The position numbers and the translations under genes are program-made. Below the pieces are notes generated by a model that saw only the letters and a program-made list of their open reading frames with translations, did no database searches and was not told where the DNA came from. This document shows, one piece after another, positions 55,564 to 63,954 of a stretch of DNA of 64,000 nucleotides (the first letter of the stretch is position 1; each line of letters begins with the position of its first letter). The stretch comes from Telluria antibiotica (lineage in GTDB: Bacteria; Pseudomonadota; Gammaproteobacteria; Burkholderiales; Burkholderiaceae_D), in assembly GCF_011682055.1 (NCBI RefSeq), contig NZ_JAAQOM010000010.1, positions 202,989 to 266,988 on the forward strand, in the 5' to 3' direction.

Positions 55564-56211
55564 TCACGCGTCGGCCGGTGCCGGCGTCTTGTCCTTGTAC
55601 TCGCACAGGTCGTTGATGATGCAGTTCCAGCACTTGGGCTTGCGCGCCACGCACGTGTAGCGGCCGTGCAGGATCAGCCAGTGGTGGGCGTCGTGCAGGA
55701 ATTCCTTCGGCACGAATTTCAGCAGCTTCATCTCCACCTCGTCGACGTTCTTGCCGGGCGCGATCTTCGTGCGGTTCGCGACGCGGAAGATGTGCGTGTC
55801 GACGGCCATCGTCGGTTCGCCGAACGCCGTGTTCAGCACGACGTTCGCCGTCTTGCGGCCCACGCCGGGCAGCGCTTCCAGCGCCTCGCGCGAGCGTGGC
55901 ACTTCGCCGCCGTACTGGTTCACGAGGATCTCGCACGTGGCGATGACGTTCTTGGCCTTGTTGTTGTACAGGCCGATCGTCGAGATGTACGTCTTGAGTT
56001 CGTCGAGGCCCAGGTCGAGGATCGCCTGCGGCGTGTTCGCCACCGGGTACAGCTTGCGCGTGGCCTTGTTGACGCCGACGTCCGTCGACTGCGCGGACAG
56101 CAGCACGGCGATCAGCAGTTCGAACGGTGTCGTGTATTCGAGTTCGGTGGTGGGATGCGGATTGGCGTCGCGAAAGCGCGTGAAGATGGCGAGGCGTTTG
56201 GCGGGATTCAT
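55564..56211 (-). CDS. nth: Endonuclease III (DNA glycosylase/AP lyase)
   Basis: 215 aa base-excision repair enzyme. HhH motif and active site: EALPGVGRKTANVVLN (catalytic Lys) and AVDTHIFRVANRT (catalytic Asp). C-terminal 4Fe-4S cluster CVARKPKCWNCIINDLC (spacing 6-2-5). It removes oxidised pyrimidines. It follows rsxB by seven bases on the same strand, the usual rsx-nth linkage. Confidence 0.96.
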   Translation of the reverse strand: MNPAKRLAIFTRFRDANPHPTTELEYTTPFELLIAVLLSAQSTDVGVNKATRKLYPVANTPQAILDLGLDELKTYISTIGLYNNKAKNVIATCEILVNQYGGEVPRSREALEALPGVGRKTANVVLNTAFGEPTMAVDTHIFRVANRTKIAPGKNVDEVEMKLLKFVPKEFLHDAHHWLILHGRYTCVARKPKCWNCIINDLCEYKDKTPAPADA

Positions 56212-56218
56212 CGATGCG

Positions 56219-56905
56219 TCAGTCTTTCTTGTCCGAGGCGGCTTTCTGTTTCGCGCGTTCGATGGCGGCGGCGATGATCGCGCGCTTGCGTTCCTTTTCC
56301 GCCAGCTCTTCCGCCGTATTCGTCTCTTCCGCCGTCACGGCGCGCATCTTCTCGACGGCCTTGGCGGCCAGGCGCGCGTCGTTCTCTTCCTTTTCGCGGC
56401 GCAGGCGCTCGGTGCGGAAATCGTGGCGGGCGCGCGCCGCGTCGGCCTGTTCCTGCGACCAGGCGTCCCAGCCGGTGGGCTCGCTAGCGGGGTCGTCCGT
56501 GCGCGGGATCATCGCGATGCAGTCGACAGGGCAGGGCGCCACGCACAGGTCGCAGCCCGTGCACAGGCTGGGCAGGATCGTGTGCATCTGCTTGGCCGCG
56601 CCGAGGATCGCGTCGACGGGGCATGCCTGGATGCACAGGGTGCAGCCGATGCACAGGCTTTCGTCGATGAACGCGACGGGGCGCGGGCGCTCGACGCCGT
56701 TCGCCGGATTGATCGGGATGACGGGGCGGCCCGTCGCGCGCGCGAGCCGCGCCACGCCTTCCAGGCCGCCGGGCGGGCACTGGTTGATCTCGGCCTCGCC
56801 GCGCGCGATCGCTTCCGCGTACGGGCGGCAGGCGGGATAGCCGCATTTGGTGCACTGGGTCTGCGGCAGCAGGTCTTCGATCTGGTCGGCGAGCGTCTTG
56901 GTCAC
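56219..56905 (-). CDS. rsxB: RsxB-type electron transport ferredoxin
   Basis: 228 aa. An N-terminal 4Fe-4S domain ([20 protein letters not shown], ending NQCPPGG) is followed by two ferredoxin clusters, [16 protein letters not shown] and [16 protein letters not shown], and a long charged helical tail (about 150-228) not found in the enterobacterial protein. The N-terminal membrane helix of E. coli RsxB is missing and no other rsx genes are present, so this is the stand-alone beta-proteobacterial form. It precedes nth. Confidence 0.9.
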   Translation of the reverse strand: MTKTLADQIEDLLPQTQCTKCGYPACRPYAEAIARGEAEINQCPPGGLEGVARLARATGRPVIPINPANGVERPRPVAFIDESLCIGCTLCIQACPVDAILGAAKQMHTILPSLCTGCDLCVAPCPVDCIAMIPRTDDPASEPTGWDAWSQEQADAARARHDFRTERLRREKEENDARLAAKAVEKMRAVTAEETNTAEELAEKERKRAIIAAAIERAKQKAASDKKD

Positions 56906-57045
56906 GGCAGTGCTGCTTCGAATCTGGATAAACCGTCATTATCCGCTAAAAGCCGGGCCTCGTCGAAAGGCCACCGGACATCTTGAACCCGGCGGCCATC
57001 TGGTCTAGACTTGACTGGCATTCAACCGAAGAAAGGAGGGCCATC

Positions 57046-57099
57046 GTGAACACCGCATTCCCGCCGAGCGCACACGAGGCCCGACTGTCGTCATGTTGA
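57046..57099 (+). CDS. Possible 17-codon leader ORF
   Basis: GTG at 57046 to TGA at 57097, encoding MNTAFPPSAHEARLSSC. It is preceded by an excellent ribosome site (AAAGGAGGG, 57033-57041), better than that of most genes here, and stops 50 bases before the VOC gene. No family known. It may be a regulatory upstream ORF or simply a chance frame. Confidence 0.3.
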   Translation: MNTAFPPSAHEARLSSC

Positions 57100-57149
57100 C
57101 CGCATGATGCCGCTCGGTGGGCCGTTGACCCATCATCGAGCGAGCAACC

Positions 57150-57566
57150 ATGCAAGCGATACCTACCTTGTACTTCCCGGGCGCGTGCGAAGCGGCCCTG
57201 TCCTTCTACCGCGACGCCATCGGCGCCGACATCCTGTTCCATCACCGCGTCGGCGACATCGTCGACGCTGCCCACGTCAAGCCCGGCACGGCGCATCGCA
57301 CGTTGCGCGCGGGCGTCGTCATCGGCGGCGTCCGTTTTTGTCTTGCCGACGGCCACGGCGTCAGTCCCGGCTTCCAGGGCGTCTCGTTGACGCTGTCCTG
57401 CGCGTCGGCGCTTGATGCCGAGCGGACGCTTGCTGCCCTGGCCGACGGCGGCACCGTGCAGATCCCGTTGCGCGCGACCGCGTGGGCCGAGGTGTTCGGC
57501 ACTGTCGTCGACCGCTTCGGCCTGCACTGGACGATCGAGGCCGGCAAGCGGCACGACGCGGCCTGA
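57150..57566 (+). CDS. PhnB-like VOC-family protein
   Basis: 138 aa. Starts IPTLYFPGACEAALSFYRDA, ends VFGTVVDRFGLHWTIEAG, the PhnB/YjdN pattern (DxFGxxW). These are glyoxalase-fold proteins without proven activity. A strong hairpin terminator follows. Confidence 0.87.
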   Translation: MQAIPTLYFPGACEAALSFYRDAIGADILFHHRVGDIVDAAHVKPGTAHRTLRAGVVIGGVRFCLADGHGVSPGFQGVSLTLSCASALDAERTLAALADGGTVQIPLRATAWAEVFGTVVDRFGLHWTIEAGKRHDAA

Positions 57567-57576
57567 TCGCTTACAC

Positions 57577-57603
57577 TGGGCGGGTGAACAACCCGCCCAT
57601 TTT
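57577..57603 (+). terminator. Terminator after the PhnB-like gene
   Basis: TGGGCGGGT (57577-57585) pairs with ACCCGCCCA (57591-57599), loop GAACA, followed by TTTT (57600-57603). It ends only seven bases before the ATG of the next gene on the same strand. Confidence 0.78.
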
Positions 57604-57609
57604 CATGCG

Positions 57610-57993
57610 ATGACATCGAAGCTGCTGAACCTTGCCCTTCTCGCGGCGCTGGCCGCCGGCCCGTCCGCGTTCGCGGCCGAAGACGCGCGCACGCGCGACG
57701 AAGTCGCCCACCTGCTCGACTACCTGGGCCATTCCGGCTGCCAGTTCAACCGCAACGGCACTTGGTACGACGCGCAGAAGGCCCGCGCCCACCTCGAGGA
57801 AAAATACACCTACCTGCAGAAGCGCGACCTCGTGCCGGACACCCAGGCGTTCATCACGCGGGCGGCCACCGGGAGCAGCATGAGCGGCAAGGCCTACGAG
57901 GTGCGTTGCGGAACGGTCCAGCCGGTGCCCAGCGCCCGGTGGCTGAGTGACGAGTTGCAGCGGTATCGCACCGCGCACATGGCCGCCAAATAA
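57610..57993 (+). CDS. DUF5329-family exported protein
   Basis: 127 aa. Signal peptide (LLNLALLAALAAGPSAFA, cleavage near residue 22). The mature part has the DUF5329 pattern: VAHLLDYLGHSGCQFNRNGT, WYDAQKARAHLEEKYTYLQK and GTVQPVPSARWLSDEL, with a cysteine pair (GC and RC). Function unknown. The ATG has no ribosome site because a terminator hairpin fills the space upstream; another promoter and a leaderless or hairpin-dependent start would be needed. Confidence 0.8.
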   Translation: MTSKLLNLALLAALAAGPSAFAAEDARTRDEVAHLLDYLGHSGCQFNRNGTWYDAQKARAHLEEKYTYLQKRDLVPDTQAFITRAATGSSMSGKAYEVRCGTVQPVPSARWLSDELQRYRTAHMAAK

Positions 57994-58050
57994 AAAAAGC
58001 CGCGCACACCGCGGCTACACAAAAAAATGCCGCGGCACGGGCCGCGGCAT
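57992..58050 (-). terminator. Tandem terminators after phaZ
   Basis: Two minus-strand hairpins with T-tracts. The first reached is ATGCCGCGGC/GCCGCGGCAT (58027-58050, loop ACGG/CCGT) followed by seven T (58027-58021). The second is AGCCGCG/CGCGGCT (57998-58016) followed by seven T. Together a strong double stop for the depolymerase gene, also lying at the end of the DUF5329 gene. Confidence 0.9.
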
Positions 58051-58072
58051 CGTCGGAGATGCGCCGGAAGGA

Positions 58073-59308
58073 TCAGGCGTTCTTGCGGATGAACTGGCCG
58101 ATCATCGGACAGATGATCTCGCGCCAGCGGCGGCCGGAGAAGATGCCGTAGTGGCCACACTTCGGCGCCGTGAACAGTTGCTGCTTGTCGGCCGGGATGC
58201 CCGAGCACAGGTCGTGCGCGGCATGGGTCTGGCCGGCGCCGGAGATGTCGTCCAGTTCACCTTCGATGGTAAACAGCGCCACGTCCTTGATGTCCTGCGG
58301 ACGTACGAGCTGGCCGCCGACTTCCCACGTGCCTTTCGGCAGGCGGGTTTCCTGGAATACGGTTTTAATCGTTTCCAGATAGTACTCGGCCGGCATGTCG
58401 AGGACGGCGTTGTACTCGTCGTAGAACTTGCGGTGCGCTTCCGCCGAATCGTCGTCGCCGCGCACGAGGTGCTGGTAGAACTCGCGGTGGCTCTGGGCGT
58501 GGCGGCCCGGGTTCATCGCGATGAAGCCGGCGTGCTGCAGGAAGCCCGGGTACACCTTGCGGCCGAAGCCCGGGTAATTGCCTGGCACGGCGTAGATCAC
58601 CGTGTTCTCGAACCACGAGTACGGCTTTTCGACGGCCAGGTCGTTGACGGCCGTCGGCGATTTGCGCGGGTCGATCGGGCCGCCCATCATGACCATCGAC
58701 TTCGGCAGCTTCGGATCCTTGTTCGTCGCCATCAGCGAAATTGCGGCCAGCACGGGCACGGTCGGCTGGCACACGGAGATCACGTGCACGTCCGGGCCGA
58801 GGTGGCGGATGAAGTCCTGCACGTAGTAGATATAGTCGTCCAGGTGGAAAGGACCGTCCGACAGCGGCACCATGCGCGCGTCGACCCAGTCGGTGATGAA
58901 GACGTCCTGGTCCGGCAGCAGCGCCCGGACGGTGTCGCGCAACAAGGTCGCATGGTGGCCCGACAGTGGAGCCACGACGAGCACCGTCGGCTGCTTGAGG
59001 GCGGCGAACTCGCCGTCGCTCATGTCTTTCTTGAAATGCATCAGCTTGCAGAACGGCTTGCTGACGACAGCGCGTTCCATGATGCCGACCGTCTTCCCGT
59101 CGATGATGGTCGAAGTCAGGCCGAAAGCAGGTTTCTCATAGTCCTTGCCGAGGCGGTACATCAACTCGTAGCCGGCAGCGATGCGCTGCGAGAACGGGGT
59201 GTGCGCGAACGGCGAGACTGGATTCGAAAACAGTTTGGCAGAGGCATCGGCCCACTGCATCAGCGGGTTCAGGAAGGAGCGTTGCATCTCGTGCAGTTGG
59301 TAAAGCAT
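58073..59308 (-). CDS. phaZ: Intracellular polyhydroxyalkanoate depolymerase
   Basis: 411 aa, alpha/beta hydrolase-type enzyme that mobilises PHB granules. MLYQLHEMQRSFLNPLMQWA at the N-terminus and VISVCQPTVPVLAAISLMAT, where the nucleophile is the cysteine of SVCQP, are diagnostic of PhaZ (PHB_depo_C). Late motifs include IEGELDDISGAGQT (Asp) and CGHYGIFSGRRWR (His). Cytoplasmic, no signal. Linked within 5 kb to a PHA-system protein. Confidence 0.95.
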   Translation of the reverse strand: MLYQLHEMQRSFLNPLMQWADASAKLFSNPVSPFAHTPFSQRIAAGYELMYRLGKDYEKPAFGLTSTIIDGKTVGIMERAVVSKPFCKLMHFKKDMSDGEFAALKQPTVLVVAPLSGHHATLLRDTVRALLPDQDVFITDWVDARMVPLSDGPFHLDDYIYYVQDFIRHLGPDVHVISVCQPTVPVLAAISLMATNKDPKLPKSMVMMGGPIDPRKSPTAVNDLAVEKPYSWFENTVIYAVPGNYPGFGRKVYPGFLQHAGFIAMNPGRHAQSHREFYQHLVRGDDDSAEAHRKFYDEYNAVLDMPAEYYLETIKTVFQETRLPKGTWEVGGQLVRPQDIKDVALFTIEGELDDISGAGQTHAAHDLCSGIPADKQQLFTAPKCGHYGIFSGRRWREIICPMIGQFIRKNA

Positions 59309-59490
59309 AATTATTTTCCTTCATGACTCTGGGCGCAATTGCAAACGTTTGCGCTACATTTTCGGTCAATTATAGGCTCATTCCGCTTGGCTTGGGGCAA
59401 CAAAGATTTGAGTCGCAATTGTTCATTTACCGTATTGCACAATATGTATCACAGTTGTACGAGCCGGTTCGTTAAGTGCAGTACATAAGA

Positions 59491-59518
59491 AAAATGCCCC
59501 GCATCGGCGGGGCATTTT
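59491..59518 (-). terminator. Bidirectional terminator after the ferredoxin reductase gene
   Basis: AAAATGCCCCGC / GCGGGGCATTTT form a 12-base perfect inverted repeat with loop ATCG. T-tracts lie on both strands. It separates the reductase gene from phaZ upstream sequence. Confidence 0.88.
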
Positions 59519-59542
59519 CGTCGTACTAGCGTTACGGAACGG

Positions 59543-60634
59543 TCAGTCGAACACAGGCGTTTCAACGCCGAGGATCTTGTGCAGTTTCGGCGACGTGGTC
59601 GTGTACTGCATGTGGATCTTCTTGTCCGGGAAGATGTACGGCGCGGCGCCGAAGGCGGCCAGCGCGGCTTCGTGGAAGCCCGACAGGATCAGCTTCTTCT
59701 TGCCCGGGTAGGTGTTGATGTCGCCCACGGCGAAGATGCCCGGCACGTTGGTCTCGAACTTTTCAGTGTCCATGACCTTCAGCTGGCGGCGCTCGATGTC
59801 CAGGCCCCACTCGGCGATCGGGCCCAGCTTCGGCGACAGGCCGAAGAACACCATCAGCATGTCCAGCGGGACGCGGCGCGTGACGCCGTCGGCGCCGGTG
59901 ACCTTGACTTCGGACAGCTGGCCGTCCTTCTCGTCGAAGCCGGTGACCTGGCCGGTGATCAGCTGCATTTCATAGTCTTCGCACAGCTGCTTCATCTTGG
60001 CGACGGAAGCCGGTGCGGCGCGGAAGTCTTCGCGACGGTGCACGAGCACGACCGACTCGGCCTTGCCGACGAAGTTCAGCGCCCAGTCCAGCGCGGAGTC
60101 GCCGCCGCCGCAGATGACGAGGTTCTTGCCTTCGAACAGGCTCGGGTCCTTGACGCGGTAGAACAGCTGGCTGTTTTCGAACTTCTCGATGCCGTCGACC
60201 TTGATCGTGCGCGCCTGGAACGAGCCGACGCCGGCCGCGATGAAGATCGTCTTGGTGATGAAGCGGGTGCCGGTCGACGTCTCGACGTTGAAGCGGTGGT
60301 CTTCACGGCGCTGGACGGTGGTGACTTCCTGGCCCAGGTGGAAGGTCGGTTCGAACGGCTCGATCTGCTTGAGCAGGTTGTCGGTCAGTTCCTGGCCCGT
60401 GCAGACGGGCACGGCCGGGATGTCGTAGATCGGCTTGTCCGGATACAGCTCCACGCACTGGCCGCCGACGGCCGGCAGCGAATCGATCACGTGGGCTTTG
60501 ATCTCCAGCAGGCCCAGCTCGAACACCTGGAACAGGCCGACCGGGCCCGCGCCGATGATCACGGCATCGGCTTCGATGGCGCCGGCAAAGGAGCTGTTGG
60601 GAGCGATGGTGCCCGCTTCGGGGGTCGTAGTCAT
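59543..60634 (-). CDS. Ferredoxin--NADP reductase (thioredoxin reductase-like type)
   Basis: 363 aa. FAD-binding [20 protein letters not shown], the [17 protein letters not shown] segment typical of bacterial TrxR-like FNR, and NADP site [17 protein letters not shown] with [13 protein letters not shown]. It lacks the CxxC of thioredoxin reductases. The ferredoxin gene fdxA lies 137 bases upstream on the same strand with its own terminator; the two products probably exchange electrons. Last residues: GVETPVFD. Confidence 0.92.
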   Translation of the reverse strand: MTTTPEAGTIAPNSSFAGAIEADAVIIGAGPVGLFQVFELGLLEIKAHVIDSLPAVGGQCVELYPDKPIYDIPAVPVCTGQELTDNLLKQIEPFEPTFHLGQEVTTVQRREDHRFNVETSTGTRFITKTIFIAAGVGSFQARTIKVDGIEKFENSQLFYRVKDPSLFEGKNLVICGGGDSALDWALNFVGKAESVVLVHRREDFRAAPASVAKMKQLCEDYEMQLITGQVTGFDEKDGQLSEVKVTGADGVTRRVPLDMLMVFFGLSPKLGPIAEWGLDIERRQLKVMDTEKFETNVPGIFAVGDINTYPGKKKLILSGFHEAALAAFGAAPYIFPDKKIHMQYTTTSPKLHKILGVETPVFD

Positions 60635-60717
60635 GCTGTTTTCCTGAAAATTATGTGCTGTAGGTAAGGCGAGGGCGAATAGTGTGCCATGAACGGCGCA
60701 CGCCTGCAGGGGCCGGC

Positions 60718-60745
60718 AAAAAACGCCGGCCGTGGCGGCCGGCGC
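60718..60745 (-). terminator. Terminator after fdxA
   Basis: CGCCGGCCG / CGGCCGGCG (60745-60737 and 60733-60725) with a three-base loop, followed by seven T on the minus strand (60724-60718). It separates fdxA from the reductase gene. Confidence 0.85.
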
Positions 60746-60771
60746 TCCGGAGGCCGGCGCTCACGAACGTA

Positions 60772-61095
60772 TTAGCGGGCCAGCTGGTCCAGCTTGCTCT
60801 TGACGTCTTTCCACTCGTCCGCGTCGGGCAGGGCCGGCTTCGTCTTGGTGATCGACGGCCAGTTGCGCGACAGGTCGGCGTTGATCTTGATGAATTGCTG
60901 CTGGTCCGACGGCACGTCCTCTTCCGCGTAGATCGCGTTGACCGGGCATTCCGCCACGCACACGGCGCAGTCGATGCACTCGTCCGGGTCAATCGCGAGG
61001 AAATTCGGGCCTTCCCGGAAACAATCTACCGGGCATACATCCACGCAATCGGTATAGCGACAACGGATGCACGATTCGGTGACAACGTGGGTCAT
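60772..61095 (-). CDS. fdxA: 7Fe ferredoxin FdxA
   Basis: 107 aa. First cluster region [20 protein letters not shown] (3Fe-4S and 4Fe-4S ligands), second [17 protein letters not shown]. The long C-terminal extension ([20 protein letters not shown]) is typical of the Azotobacter-type FdxA of proteobacteria. Electron carrier, likely served by the neighbouring reductase. Confidence 0.95.
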   Translation of the reverse strand: MTHVVTESCIRCRYTDCVDVCPVDCFREGPNFLAIDPDECIDCAVCVAECPVNAIYAEEDVPSDQQQFIKINADLSRNWPSITKTKPALPDADEWKDVKSKLDQLAR

Positions 61096-61312
61096 AACAG
61101 TCCTATCAATGAGTGGAAGCGGCGGCGTGTGATTTTCTACAGAGCGTTCGCCGGACGCGGCAAAGCACTGTATTTTAGGGCAATTCTGCTTCTACGACAA
61201 ATCAGGCTTATACACAATACACATAAGCAAATGTGCCCGGCGCCCCCGTGCCGGCCGCGGAATCCGGCCTCTGCGGGGCCGTCCGGGCAGGCGCCGGCAC
61301 CAACGCGCGAGG

Positions 61313-62893
61313 TTACGGCGTGGCCGGCTGGGGACCGTCCGGCAGCGGCAGCGCCGGGGGCGCGGCACGCTTGTCCGGCGCCGGCAGGTGCACAACGGCC
61401 GTGGTGCCGACAGCGGCACCGGAGTCGTCCGTCACCGTGACCGTCGCCAGCGCAAGGGGCGCGGCAAGGGGGGCGCCGGGACGGCCGTGCTCCGCGCACC
61501 AGCGCGCCAGCGCATCCGCTTCGGCCTGCAGCACCCGTTCGACGTCGTAGTATTCGGCCAGGTTCATGGTGCCGCAGCAGGCGCGCCGATCCTGGCGGGC
61601 GCCTGGCGCGTCCGTCACGAGCGGCGCCAGCCGGAGGCCGGCCGGGTGGTCGCTCGCGAAGCCGGCAGGGACGCCGAACACTTCGCGCTGGGCGAAGCGG
61701 TCGCGGATGGCGTTGACGACGGCCTGCGGCTTGCCGTCTTCAGCGGCGATGCGCAGCATCTCGTTGGCCACGTCGGCGAAACTCGCGGCCGCATCCGGCG
61801 CGGCGATCAGCGCGCGCAGCAGGAGCCCGCGCAGCCAGCCGGCCACGCGGTGCAGCACGCTGGCGCAATCCTCCAGCGCCGGATCGCGCTCGAGGGCAAA
61901 CACGTCGGCGAGGATGTCGTAGACGGCGCCCGTGAACACCTGCGAGATCGCGTGCACCTCGGTGCCCGCCTGCGACAAGGTAAGGTCGTTGTCGGCGTTG
62001 CGCAGACCCGTCGTGCTGCCGAGGGCGAGGCCGAACTGCTCCGCGATGTCGGCCAGGAACGTCTTGTCGTGCAGGCGCGCCTTCGTCTGGGCGATGACGG
62101 CCTCGCACTGGTCGAGCTGGGACAGCGCGAGGAAGATCGCCGTCAGGTCGCCGAACGATTCGTGCAGGCCGCCCGTCTGCGGCGGATTGCCGGCATGCAA
62201 CCATTGCGGCTTGAGGCCATCCAGCACGGCGTGGCCCGTCTCGTGCGACACGATGTCGAACGAGCGGCATGTATAGACGCGCGCCGTCGCGCCGTTCGGC
62301 ACGAAGTCGCCGAATTTCAGGCAGGCCTGGGTGCGGCTGTAATAAGCGTTCATCACGTTCGGCAGGCCGTACGGCCAGACCTGCAGCGGCGCCGTGTCCG
62401 TGGCGCTGTTCCAGTGCCAGGGCAGGGGCATCGGGTTGCCCGCCGTGGACAGCGCACGCTGGTACATCGTCAACGTCTGGCGCACGACGGCGAACGTGTG
62501 GACGGCGTCGAACTGCGGCGTGTCCGGCATCGTCACGAAGTCGCCGAACGCATTCGGTTCGACCGGCGGTATGCCGGGCTCGCTCGACGCCAGCACGATG
62601 CGGGCGTCGCGCGGCCCCGCCAGCACGACGCCGGGCAGGAAGGCCTTGCGCGTGCCGATCTCGTCCACCGACGGGTCCTGCTTCCACATCAGCACGCGCG
62701 CGCCCGACGCGTAGGGCTCGGCCGGCATGCGCGCCTCGGACGGCGACGCGCTGCCGGGGCCGGCCAGCGGCCGCGGGTGGCCTGGCTGGTCAAGCAGTTG
62801 CGCGGCCTTGCGGTGCTGGCGGTAACGGGCGCTGGGCGTCGGCACGAAACCGACGGGGGGCTGTGGGTGTTTGGCGGGGGCGGATGAGTCCAT
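61313..62893 (-). CDS. Thermolysin-like zinc metallopeptidase
   Basis: 526 aa from ATG at 62893 (ribosome site AAGGAGG). The zinc motif HExxH is HETGH near residue 215 (SFDIVSHETGHAVLDGLKP) and the third ligand would be the Glu in GGLHESFGDLTAIF, 28 residues after the first histidine, the M4/M36 arrangement. No signal peptide is visible; the first 60 residues are Pro/Ala-rich. A CCGT pair (RRACCGTMNL) and a beta-rich C-terminal section (LALATVTVTDDSGAAVG) follow. The family is otherwise secreted, so its location is unclear. Stands alone. Confidence 0.75.
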   Translation of the reverse strand: MDSSAPAKHPQPPVGFVPTPSARYRQHRKAAQLLDQPGHPRPLAGPGSASPSEARMPAEPYASGARVLMWKQDPSVDEIGTRKAFLPGVVLAGPRDARIVLASSEPGIPPVEPNAFGDFVTMPDTPQFDAVHTFAVVRQTLTMYQRALSTAGNPMPLPWHWNSATDTAPLQVWPYGLPNVMNAYYSRTQACLKFGDFVPNGATARVYTCRSFDIVSHETGHAVLDGLKPQWLHAGNPPQTGGLHESFGDLTAIFLALSQLDQCEAVIAQTKARLHDKTFLADIAEQFGLALGSTTGLRNADNDLTLSQAGTEVHAISQVFTGAVYDILADVFALERDPALEDCASVLHRVAGWLRGLLLRALIAAPDAAASFADVANEMLRIAAEDGKPQAVVNAIRDRFAQREVFGVPAGFASDHPAGLRLAPLVTDAPGARQDRRACCGTMNLAEYYDVERVLQAEADALARWCAEHGRPGAPLAAPLALATVTVTDDSGAAVGTTAVVHLPAPDKRAAPPALPLPDGPQPATP

Positions 62894-63053
62894 GGTCGCT
62901 TCCTCCTTGGGTGGTACGAGGAATGGTCGTCCCTGCCCCGATGTGGGCATTGAGACTCATCAATTGATTATTCTCCAGGCAAGCGCTGGCCTTTGCGTCC
63001 GCCAACTGGCATCATGGCGGGCTTGTTTGTTTTGAATCAGTAAGGAAAGCCGA

Positions 63054-63335
63054 ATGCCGGACATCAGCATCACCCAGCCGCACAGCCTGAGCCAGACCGA
63101 CGCGCGCGTCGCCGCCCAGAAGGTCGCCGACAAGCTGGCCCGCGAATATGGATTGCAGTGCAAGTGGGAAGGGGACGTGCTGCGTTTCGCACGCAGCGGC
63201 GTGGAGGGGGCGCTCACCCTCGGCGAGCGCCAGGCCGCCTTGCGCATCCAGCTGGGCTTCCTGATGAGCGCTTTCGCATCCACCATCGAGCAGAAGGTGG
63301 CGGAAAGCATGCGCAAGACGTTTACGGTTGCCTGA
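63054..63335 (+). CDS. Polyhydroxyalkanoic acid system family protein
   Basis: 93 aa. MPDISITQPHSLSQTDARVA and YGLQCKWEGDVLRFARSGVE are the pattern of PF09650 (PHA granule-associated region protein). It has no catalytic residues; relatives are encoded near PHA synthesis or granule genes. Ribosome site AAGGAAAG. It converges with the acyl-CoA-binding protein gene, with adjacent stop codons and no spacer. Confidence 0.87.
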   Translation: MPDISITQPHSLSQTDARVAAQKVADKLAREYGLQCKWEGDVLRFARSGVEGALTLGERQAALRIQLGFLMSAFASTIEQKVAESMRKTFTVA

Positions 63336-63593
63336 TCAGGCGCCCTTCAATTCTTCGATCAGGTCGACGTACTGCTGCATCGCGTCGTCCTGCGAGGTGC
63401 CTTTCAGCGCGGCCCACGCGTCGTACTTGGCGCGGCCGACCATGTCGGTGAAGCCGGGACGCTCGCCCGTGACGTCGCCGCTCGAACCCTGCTTGAACAG
63501 GGCGTAGATCTTCAGCAGGGTCATGTTGTCCGGGCGCTCGGGCAGGTTCTTCGAATCGAGCTGTGCCTGGGCGAATTGGTCTTGCAAAGTCAT
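63336..63593 (-). CDS. Acyl-CoA-binding protein
   Basis: 85 aa, the exact length of ACBP domains. LYALF-type helix KIYALFKQGSSGDVTGERPG and KYDAWAALKGTSQDDAMQQY are the acyl-CoA-binding signature (YALFKQ, KW/KYDAW). It buffers long-chain acyl-CoA. ATG at 63593 has AAAGGAAT before it; the frame is open further upstream through a repeat, which is not coding. Confidence 0.93.
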   Translation of the reverse strand: MTLQDQFAQAQLDSKNLPERPDNMTLLKIYALFKQGSSGDVTGERPGFTDMVGRAKYDAWAALKGTSQDDAMQQYVDLIEELKGA

Positions 63594-63954
63594 GGTGATT
63601 CCTTTCGACGGATGCGTGTTCTTGCCGTGTGTGGAAGGCAATACTTCGCGCATCTTAGCGCATCGTGCGTGGAATCGCCCTTGATTTGGCGGGACTTTAG
63701 AGGAATTGTTCGGTCGGCACGGTGGGCTCGGGGAGCCCACCCTACGGATTGCTTCGCGTAGGGTGGGCACCCCGTGCCCACCACATCACCGGCGACATTG
63801 ATACGTCGAGCAGTCGCGTAGGGTGGGCACCCGTGCCCACCACATCACCGGCGACATTGATACGTCGAGCAGTCGCGTAACGTGAAAGAACGTATCCAAA
63901 AGACGTGCGGATGCCTGGCCGGGGTAGGCCATCAAAAATTGTGCAGCTCGCGAC
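63594..63954. other. 361-base intergenic region
   Basis: No gene is seen. It contains the presumed acyl-CoA-binding protein promoter (63594-63700) and palindromic repeat locus 8 (63718-63873). The last 80 bases hold nothing recognisable before the stop of the truncated gene at the window end. Confidence 0.6.
63718..63873. repeat. Intergenic palindromic repeat, locus 8 (with 60-bp tandem units)
   Basis: One reversed element (arms GTGGGCTC/GAGCCCAC, 63721-63746) is followed by a direct repeat: 63755-63814 (60 bases) and 63815-63873 (59 bases). The units differ by one missing C in CACCCCGTG/CACCCGTG. Each unit carries one palindrome plus the tail CACATCACCGGCGACATTGA. A third unit begins CGCGTA and then diverges. 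Confidence 0.88.

Noticed and set aside
63594..63770. Upstream extension of the acyl-CoA-binding protein frame
   Set aside because: It runs through a palindromic repeat and would double the size of a domain whose full 85 residues start at 63593.
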